NCBI GenBank assembly: GCA_020445165.1
Contig: JAGRHE010000167.1
Location: 1-6,012, forward strand
Length of the DNA stretch: 6,012 nt
Reading direction: 5' to 3'
Origin: Gammaproteobacteria bacterium
Lineage (GTDB): Bacteria; Pseudomonadota; Gammaproteobacteria; Chromatiales; Sedimenticolaceae
In this document: piece by piece, positions 1 through 6,012 of the stretch
How the letters are laid out: each line of letters opens with the position of its first letter
Numbering within the stretch: the stretch's first letter is position 1
Translations under genes and position numbers: made by a program
The notes under the pieces: model-generated
The model's database searches: none
The model's input: only the letters and a program-made list of their open reading frames with translations
Told to the model about the DNA's origin: nothing

Positions 1-140
1 GCGGTGTTCTTGGAGCTGGTATAGACCCAGCTCGGGTCGTCCGGGTGGTAGGAAAACAGCGCCATCAGGAAATAGACCCCGATCGCGAGTAACAGGAGAA
101 ATGCACCTTCCTTGAGGCGCCTGCTCAACGAGGCATGCAT
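1..140 (-). CDS. ftsK: DNA translocase FtsK, N-terminal fragment
   Basis: Partial gene running off the left edge; only the first 46 codons are present. The translation begins MHASLSRRLKEGAFLLLLAI and continues through a hydrophobic stretch (about residues 12-31) into FSYHPDDPSW. A basic N-terminus, a first membrane helix and the FSYHPDDPSW segment are typical of the FtsK/SpoIIIE membrane domain. FtsK anchors at the division septum and pumps chromosomal DNA to resolve dimers at dif; the motor and gamma domains lie outside the window. The ATG at 140-138 was chosen because it gives the usual N-terminus. No clear Shine-Dalgarno precedes it, and an in-frame TTG three codons upstream (149-147) is an alternative. 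The 94-bp gap from the end of ald, on the same strand, contains TTGACG (205-200, minus) but no convincing -10, so whether ftsK is co-transcribed with ald is open. Finding ftsK close to trxB, aat and infA agrees with the Pseudomonas gene order. Confidence 0.9.
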   Translation of the reverse strand, partial: MHASLSRRLKEGAFLLLLAIGVYFLMALFSYHPDDPSWVYTSSKNT

Positions 141-234
141 GTCAATCAAGCCGAATAATCATTGCAAACAACAGCTTAAGCGTTTTTTTGCAGGTAGATC
201 GTCAATTATCGCACAGGCCCGTCGAAGGGAACAG

Positions 235-2356
<2,122 letters not shown>

Positions 2357-2364
2357 GCATGCAC

Positions 2365-2399
2365 GGCGCTCAGCTGGCGCGTGAGCTGAGCGCCTCTTT
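2365..2399 (+). terminator. Rho-independent terminator of trxB inside the end of the PilZ gene
   Basis: GGCGCTCAGCT (2365-2375) and AGCTGAGCGCC (2384-2394) form a perfect 11-bp GC-rich stem with an 8-nt loop, followed on the plus strand by TCTTT (2395-2399). It lies 8 nt after the trxB stop codon. The T-tract is short and broken, so termination may be partial. On the minus strand no T-run follows the stem, so it is a poorer terminator for the PilZ gene, whose stop codon (2372-2370) and last codons form part of the stem. Confidence 0.75.
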
Positions 2400-3065
2400 G
2401 AGGAAGCGGTTGGTCACCCAGGCGTGCAGCAACACCTGCTGAAAGCGGCTGAGGGTACGGAACTGCAGGCCTGTGTGGTAGATGACGGGCTTGTCCTCAC
2501 TGCCCTTTTCGGTGCGCTCGCTGACGTTCTTGATGTCGCCGAGCAAGCCGAGTTCTTCGCTGACGCCGCTGATCATCAGCGAAAACTTCAGGTGCAACAG
2601 CGCACCCGGCTGTCCCAATGTCCGCAAGGAGGCGATCTTTGCGCCGGTTTCGCTCAGGTCGATCATGGTCGCATCGATGAATCCGTTTTCACCCGATGCC
2701 TGGTCCGTGTTGCGGACCTGGACCGGGATCTCGGCATTCACCCGCGAAGCGTTCCGAACGACGATTTGTTCGACCTTGCTTGGGTATTCGAGGTGTAGAT
2801 GCGGGTACGGCTTCATCGCCGCGTAGATCACCTGGGCGACAAAGCCCATGACCCGCTCACCCTTCAGGGCCCGCACCGTGAAACGCTGGCCTTCGCGCAC
2901 GATCTGAACCCTGCCGTCGACCGTGGGTGTCGTCACCACAAGGCTGGCACCCGGCAGCGCACCGACCAGGCGCACCGAATAGCGTGGCGCGTTGTCGGGA
3001 ACGGTCGCCTGCACCTGCAGCACCGTACCCATGGTGAGGTTGAGTAATTCGTTGGAGTCTTCCAC
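2370..3065 (-). CDS. YcgR-like PilZ-domain protein, c-di-GMP binding
   Basis: A probable c-di-GMP receptor of the flagellar-brake type. From a GTG at 3065 the product has 231 residues. The N-terminal half (about 8-95, from ELLNLTMGTVLQVQ to HLHLEYP) resembles the YcgR N-terminal domain. The PilZ domain follows (about 98-225), with both c-di-GMP signatures intact: RxxxR as R104-NAS-R108 and DxSxxG as D136, S138 and G141, then HTGLQF near 198-203. YcgR-type proteins bind c-di-GMP and slow or bias the flagellar motor; related proteins act on other surface functions. No flagellar gene is nearby, so the target is unknown. The start is uncertain. GTG 3065 keeps the conserved ELLNL segment, but AGAGG lies only 2 nt before it. 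ATG 3032 (MGTVLQV) has no visible Shine-Dalgarno. The open frame continues to 3341, but that part is antisense to the neighbouring gene. No signal peptide or membrane segment is seen. Confidence 0.85.
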   Translation of the reverse strand: MEDSNELLNLTMGTVLQVQATVPDNAPRYSVRLVGALPGASLVVTTPTVDGRVQIVREGQRFTVRALKGERVMGFVAQVIYAAMKPYPHLHLEYPSKVEQIVVRNASRVNAEIPVQVRNTDQASGENGFIDATMIDLSETGAKIASLRTLGQPGALLHLKFSLMISGVSEELGLLGDIKNVSERTEKGSEDKPVIYHTGLQFRTLSRFQQVLLHAWVTNRFLKEALSSRAS

Positions 3066-3152
3066 GTCCTCTATAGCGCTCCATGAACGGAATTCTTTAC
3101 CCTCGCCCAAACCCCGTTGACCCACCGCCCGTCTCGACATAGCGTTCCGGGC
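3066..3152. promoter_or_regulatory. Divergent intergenic region between the PilZ gene and the FemAB-like operon
   Basis: This gap of about 87 bp must contain or adjoin the promoters of both divergent units, but no strong sigma-70 site is visible. On the plus strand TTGACC (3117-3122) is a good -35 element, yet the only -10 near it is CATAGC (3138-3143) at a short 15-nt spacing, which would place the start site almost on the 3153 ATG. TATAGCGCT (3072-3080) resembles a -10 on the plus strand but lacks a partner. Both promoters may depend on an activator or lie inside the neighbouring coding regions. Confidence 0.3.
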
Positions 3153-4325
3153 ATGATGCAGGAGCACCCACGACAGTCGCCGCCTCCGACGCTGCGGATC
3201 ATCGAGCGGATCGACCAGGTATCGGCACACGACTGGAACGCACTTGGAGCCATGCCTTACCCGTTCCTGCGTCATGAATTCCTGCTTGCCCTCGAAACGG
3301 AGGATTGCCTCGGTGAGCGCTACGGCTGGCTGCCGCGCCACCTGACGCTGTGGCAGGGTGAGCGGTTGATCGGCGCCTCGCCCATGTACCTCAAGTTCAA
3401 TTCCTATGGCGAGTTCGTATTCGACTGGTCATGGGCCGACGCCTACCAGCGCAATGGCCTTGCTTATTATCCGAAGCTGGTCAGTGCCTCGCCGTACACG
3501 CCGGCCACCGGACCCAAGCTGTTGCTGCACCCGCAGTCGCCGCCGGAAACTGCCGGGCTGCTGGTCGCCGCCGGGCTCGAACTGGCACGACAAAGCAAGG
3601 TGTCGTCGCTGCACTGGTTGTTCACTCTGCCAGAGGAAAACCGTCTTCTGGAAGACAACAGGCTGCTACGACGCACCGGTTGTCAGTTCCACTGGCACAA
3701 CCAAGGATATCGATCGTTCGACGACTTCCTCAGTCAACTGACGGCGGCCAAGCGCAAGAACATCCGCCGCGAACGACGCAAGGTGCACGAGGCCGGTATA
3801 CGCTTTCGCCTGCTCGACGGTGACTCGGCCAGCGACGACGACTGGCAGGTCTTCCATCGCCTGTACCAGGACACCTTCGACCGTCGTGGCGGCATCCCGA
3901 CGCTGAGCCTCGGCTTCTTCCGGGCAATCGCCAGAAGCATGCCGCAAGGCGTCTTGCTGGTCATGGCCGACCACGCTGACTCGCCAGTCGCGGCAGCATT
4001 CTGCCTGGTCGGTGACGACACCCTGTACGGCCGTCACTGGGGTTGCAGTGAACACTTCGACAACCTGCACTTCGAAGCCTGTTATTACCAGGGCCTGGAA
4101 TACTGCATCGAGCACGGGCTGCAGCGCTTCGAGCCGGGGGCACAGGGGGAGCACAAGATCGCGCGCGGATTCCTGCCACGCGAGACCTTGTCCGCACACT
4201 GGATCGCAGATGAACGTCTTGCCGAGGCCATCGCCCGACACCTGGCATTCGAACGCGACGGCATGGATGACTACATCCGCGATATGGCGTCGCACAGTCC
4301 CTATCGCAACGAATCACAGGCATGA
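3153..4325 (+). CDS. FemAB-like / GNAT-family transferase (DUF482, COG3146 type)
   Basis: A 390-residue soluble protein of the FemAB_like (PF04339/COG3146) family, part of the GNAT superfamily. Its reaction is not established; members are usually annotated only as putative acyltransferases. Recognisable blocks are PYPFLRHEFLLALE (36-49), FHWHNQGYRSFDDFL (179-193), the basic KRKNIRRERRKV (200-211), GRHWG with HFEACYYQGLEYCI in the second GNAT-like half (about 293-319), and GEHKIARGFLPR (332-343). Length and motif order fit the family and nothing appears missing. It overlaps aat by 4 bp (ATGA), which implies an operon and translational coupling. The start is uncertain: tandem ATGs at 3153 and 3156 begin just before the conserved part, and TTG 3117 would add 12 residues; none has a clear Shine-Dalgarno. 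FemABX proteins use aminoacyl-tRNA as donor, and Aat has a related fold, so a tRNA-dependent or N-terminal modification role is a possible but unproven inference from context. Confidence 0.85.
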   Translation: MMQEHPRQSPPPTLRIIERIDQVSAHDWNALGAMPYPFLRHEFLLALETEDCLGERYGWLPRHLTLWQGERLIGASPMYLKFNSYGEFVFDWSWADAYQRNGLAYYPKLVSASPYTPATGPKLLLHPQSPPETAGLLVAAGLELARQSKVSSLHWLFTLPEENRLLEDNRLLRRTGCQFHWHNQGYRSFDDFLSQLTAAKRKNIRRERRKVHEAGIRFRLLDGDSASDDDWQVFHRLYQDTFDRRGGIPTLSLGFFRAIARSMPQGVLLVMADHADSPVAAAFCLVGDDTLYGRHWGCSEHFDNLHFEACYYQGLEYCIEHGLQRFEPGAQGEHKIARGFLPRETLSAHWIADERLAEAIARHLAFERDGMDDYIRDMASHSPYRNESQA

Positions 4326-5038
4326 TCTTCGATCTCGACCATACGCCGGCCGACTGCGCATTTCCGGACACCTGCCTGGCCGAGATCGAACCCAACGGCC
4401 TGCTCGCGATCGGTGGTGACCTGCGCGAGGCACGCCTGCTCAATGCCTACCGCCACGGAATCTTCCCCTGGTACAGCGCCGGCCAACCGATACTCTGGTG
4501 GTCACCGACCCCGCGCATGGTGCTGTTCCCGGCAGAATTCCGCATGTCGCGCAGCCTGCGCAAGACCCTGCGCAATCATGACTACCAGCTGAGTGTCGAC
4601 CGGGATTTCGACGCGGTGATCCGGGGTTGTGCCGCACCGAGGAACGCCGCCCCCGGCACCTGGCTGGTGACACCGATGATCCAGGCCTACCAGGGCCTTC
4701 ATCGCGCCGGCCATGCTCATTCGATCGAGGTGTGGCACGATCAGGAACTGATCGGCGGACTGTATGGCATGGCCATCGGGCGCGCATTCTTCGGCGAATC
4801 GATGTTCAGCCGCCGCACCGATGCGTCCAAGTGTGCACTCGCGCTGCTGGTCGAACTGGCACACCAGCAGCCCTTCGCCCTGATCGACTGCCAGGTCTAC
4901 ACGCCACACCTGGCCAGCCTCGGCGCGCGTGAAATCGAGCGGCCGCGCTTCGAGCAGTTACTGCAACAAGCGGTGGATGAGACGTCGTCACCATTGCAAG
5001 CGATCGCCCCGTTTCCTGCCGCCAGGCTGCTGCAATGA
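4322..5038 (+). CDS. aat: Leucyl/phenylalanyl-tRNA--protein transferase
   Basis: Transfers Leu or Phe from aminoacyl-tRNA to the N-terminal Arg or Lys of proteins, creating primary N-degrons that ClpS delivers to ClpAP. The 238-residue product matches the E. coli enzyme (234) over its whole length. Visible motifs are GLLAIGGDL (26-34), YRHGIFPWY (43-51), PILWWSPTPR (56-65), HSIEVWHDQELIGGLYG (133-149), AFFGESMFSRRTDASK (155-170), LIDCQ (187-191) and HLASLGA (196-202). E159, D189 and Q191 correspond to E. coli E156, D186 and Q188 at the catalytic centre. The ATG at 4322 overlaps the stop of the FemAB-like gene as ATGA, and the stop overlaps the ATG of bpt in the same way, so expression is probably coupled across all three genes. 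The upstream Shine-Dalgarno is weak (CAGG), as is common in coupled starts. Confidence 0.97.
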   Translation: MIFDLDHTPADCAFPDTCLAEIEPNGLLAIGGDLREARLLNAYRHGIFPWYSAGQPILWWSPTPRMVLFPAEFRMSRSLRKTLRNHDYQLSVDRDFDAVIRGCAAPRNAAPGTWLVTPMIQAYQGLHRAGHAHSIEVWHDQELIGGLYGMAIGRAFFGESMFSRRTDASKCALALLVELAHQQPFALIDCQVYTPHLASLGAREIERPRFEQLLQQAVDETSSPLQAIAPFPAARLLQ

Positions 5039-5775
5039 CCGACCGCAGCCGGAACAAACCGCTGCCGCTCTACCTGTCGGCGCCGCATGCCTGCAGTTAC
5101 CTGCCAAACCGGTTGAGCAGCACACTGTTCACGGACCCCGAGCAGGCCATGGATGCCGCCCGCTACGCCGAACTCCTCAGCTTCGGTTTCAGACGCAGTG
5201 GCCGCATGGTCTATTCACCGCGTTGTGAGAACTGCCACCAATGCGTTTCCGTACGCATCCCGGTCGCCGATTTCCGTCCGCGCCGCTGGCAACGCCGTAT
5301 CCTGCGCGCCAACCAGGACGTCGAATCGATCGTGTGCCCGGCCTCGTTCGAGCGCGAGCACTACACCCTCTACCAACGCTACACGGCGGCACGCCACGGC
5401 GATGGCGAGATGGCATCGGCAACGCCGGCGGATTACATGGCGTTCCTGCGCGCCGACTGGTGCGACACACAGTTCATCGAGTTTCGCAGTGGAGGACGGC
5501 TGCTTGCGGTTGCCGTCACCGATGTCCTGGATATCGGCCTGTCCGCCGTGTACACGTTTTTCGACCCTGCCGAGCAGGCACGCTCACTCGGCACCTATGC
5601 AATCCTGCAGCAAATCGTGCGGGCCCGCGACCTGGGCCTGCCACATCACTACCTCGGCTACTGGATTCGCGACAGCCGGAAAATGGCCTACAAAACGCGC
5701 TTCCGCCCCCTGGAGCTGTGGCGCGAGGGGGCCTGGCAGCGTATCGAGGCCGGCGACGAAAGCGTGCCAACCTGA
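5035..5775 (+). CDS. bpt: Aspartate/glutamate leucyltransferase (bacterial ATE homologue)
   Basis: Adds an amino acid from aminoacyl-tRNA to proteins with N-terminal Asp or Glu; the Vibrio Bpt enzyme uses Leu-tRNA, and related bacterial proteins are often labelled arginyltransferase. The donor cannot be read from this sequence. The 246-residue product shows the N-terminal cysteine-containing region HACSYLPNRLSSTLF (18-32), then GFRRSGRMVYSPRC with ENCHQC (C64, C67, C70; C20 earlier) followed by VSVRIPV, and the C-terminal GNAT-like half with AVYTFFDP, SLGTYAILQQI, HHYLGYWIRDSRKMAYKTRF and PLELW. Length and motifs are normal for COG2935. The ATG at 5035 forms an ATGA overlap with the aat stop. 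Together with Aat it covers both basic and acidic N-termini of the bacterial N-degron pathway. The partner genes clpS and clpA are not in the window. The next gene, infA, has its own promoter, so bpt is probably the last gene of the operon. Confidence 0.95.
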   Translation: MTDRSRNKPLPLYLSAPHACSYLPNRLSSTLFTDPEQAMDAARYAELLSFGFRRSGRMVYSPRCENCHQCVSVRIPVADFRPRRWQRRILRANQDVESIVCPASFEREHYTLYQRYTAARHGDGEMASATPADYMAFLRADWCDTQFIEFRSGGRLLAVAVTDVLDIGLSAVYTFFDPAEQARSLGTYAILQQIVRARDLGLPHHYLGYWIRDSRKMAYKTRFRPLELWREGAWQRIEAGDESVPT

Positions 5776-5777
5776 GA

Positions 5778-5821
5778 ATTCCGCCCCGAATCCCGCCGGC
5801 GCAGGCCGGACGGCACGGAAT
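5778..5821 (+). terminator. Imperfect hairpin after bpt, weak or non-canonical terminator
   Basis: Three bases after the bpt stop, ATTCCG (5778-5783) pairs with CGGAAT (5816-5821) around an inner stem CCGCCGG (5793-5799) / CCGGaCGG (5806-5813) with one bulged A and a 6-nt loop. The inner stem is GC-rich, but no T-run follows; the nearest is GTTTT about 20 nt later. It may stabilise the mRNA 3' end or assist Rho-dependent termination. Confidence 0.4.
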
Positions 5822-5840
5822 CAGTCGCGTAAACAGTTGT

Positions 5841-5869
5841 TTTCGATTGTGAAAATCCTTTGCTATAAT
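5841..5869 (+). promoter_or_regulatory. infA promoter with extended -10
   Basis: A perfect TATAAT (5864-5869) is preceded by TGC, giving an extended -10 (TGCTATAAT). The -35 at 17-nt spacing is TTTCGA (5841-5846), a 3 of 6 match that an extended -10 can tolerate. The surroundings are clearly AT-richer than the flanking genes. Transcription would start near 5876, leaving a leader of about 50 nt before infA. This is the clearest promoter in the window. Confidence 0.85.
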
Positions 5870-5882
5870 CTGCGGCCTTGAA

Positions 5883-5905
5883 ATCGGCGCGCCTGCTGCG
5901 CCGAT
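5883..5905 (+). promoter_or_regulatory. Hairpin in the infA leader
   Basis: ATCGGCGC (5883-5890) and GCGCCGAT (5898-5905) form a perfect 8-bp stem with a 7-nt loop (GCCTGCT), within the first 30 nt of the predicted infA transcript. No T-tract follows, so it is not a standard terminator. It ends 21 nt before the infA ATG and would leave the start codon free. It may protect the 5' end or take part in post-transcriptional control. Confidence 0.5.
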
Positions 5906-5926
5906 CGAATCGGACAAACCGGATAG

Positions 5927-6012
5927 ATGGCGAAAGAAGACGTAATCGAAATGGAAGGCTCCGTGGTCGACACGCTGCCGAACACGATGTTCCGCGTGGA
6001 ACTCGAGAACGG
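5927..6012 (+). CDS. infA: Translation initiation factor IF-1, N-terminal fragment
   Basis: Partial gene running off the right edge; 28 codons are present out of about 72 expected. The visible product starts MAKEDVIEMEGSVVDTLPNT and continues MFRVELEN, the nearly invariant start of the IF-1 S1-like OB fold. IF-1 binds the A site of the 30S subunit and assists IF-2 and IF-3 during initiation. The ATG at 5927 gives the standard N-terminus; GGA (5921-5923) directly before it is only a weak Shine-Dalgarno. The gene has its own extended -10 promoter and a structured leader, separating it from the operon ending in bpt. Its place next to aat/bpt is conserved in Pseudomonas. Confidence 0.97.
   Translation, partial: MAKEDVIEMEGSVVDTLPNTMFRVELEN

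Noticed and set aside
175..205. Promoter for ftsK from TTGACG (205-200, minus)
   Set aside because: The -35 is good, but at spacings of 16-19 nt the -10 candidates around CGCTTAAG match the consensus in at most 3 of 6 positions, so it was not called as a feature.
3066..3096. Possible sigma-28 (flagellar) promoter for the PilZ gene, TAAAGAAT followed by GCGCTATA
   Set aside because: The -35 half matches TAAAGTTT fairly well, but the -10 half matches GCCGATAA poorly and the transcript would start almost at the GTG codon.
3066..3341. Extension of the PilZ frame upstream to 3341
   Set aside because: It is antisense to the start of the FemAB-like gene, basic and low-complexity, and outside the YcgR-like domain.
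3583..3597. Sigma-54-like TGGCAC...GC on the plus strand
   Set aside because: The GG to GC spacing is 9 nt instead of 10, it is inside a coding region, and no divergent gene or activator site supports it.
3666..4295. Open frame of 209 codons antisense to the FemAB-like gene
   Set aside because: It has no recognisable domain and is opposite a gene with clear family motifs.

Overview
The window looks like a conserved chromosomal segment of a GC-rich gammaproteobacterium. In order it carries ftsK (start only, minus strand), ald (minus), trxB (plus), a PilZ-domain gene (minus), a FemAB-like/GNAT transferase gene, aat and bpt (plus, overlapping) and infA (start only, plus). The neighbourhood ftsK / trxB / aat / bpt / infA is the one known from Pseudomonas and relatives. 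Here ald lies between ftsK and trxB, and a PilZ gene plus a COG3146-type transferase lie between trxB and aat. No mobile element, CRISPR array, tRNA or rRNA was seen. Codon use and base composition look even throughout, so nothing suggests recent gene transfer. The genus cannot be fixed from this sequence.

Left part (1-2400): ald, encoding NAD-dependent alanine dehydrogenase, and trxB, encoding thioredoxin reductase, diverge from a 94-bp gap. The gap holds a good trxB promoter candidate, a strong Shine-Dalgarno for ald, and a perfect 7-bp inverted repeat that could be an operator. ald reads towards ftsK. trxB converges on the PilZ gene, and its apparent terminator, a perfect 11-bp stem, lies inside the 3' end of the PilZ coding sequence.

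Middle and right part (2370-5775): the PilZ protein has an N-terminal YcgR-like domain and an intact c-di-GMP-binding signature. It diverges from a three-gene operon, FemAB-like transferase - aat - bpt, in which both junctions are 4-bp ATGA overlaps. Aat and Bpt are the two aminoacyl-tRNA-protein transferases of the bacterial N-degron pathway; they mark proteins for ClpS/ClpAP by adding Leu/Phe or Leu to the N-terminus. Their tight linkage to a third protein of the same broad fold class is the most interesting feature of the window.

Right end (5776-6012): after bpt comes an imperfect hairpin without a good T-tract, then a clear extended -10 promoter, a leader hairpin with an 8-bp stem, and the first 28 codons of infA (translation initiation factor IF-1). 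Most genes are well recognised. The main uncertainties are the start codons of the PilZ gene and the FemAB-like gene, the short C-terminus of Ald, and the function of the FemAB-like protein.
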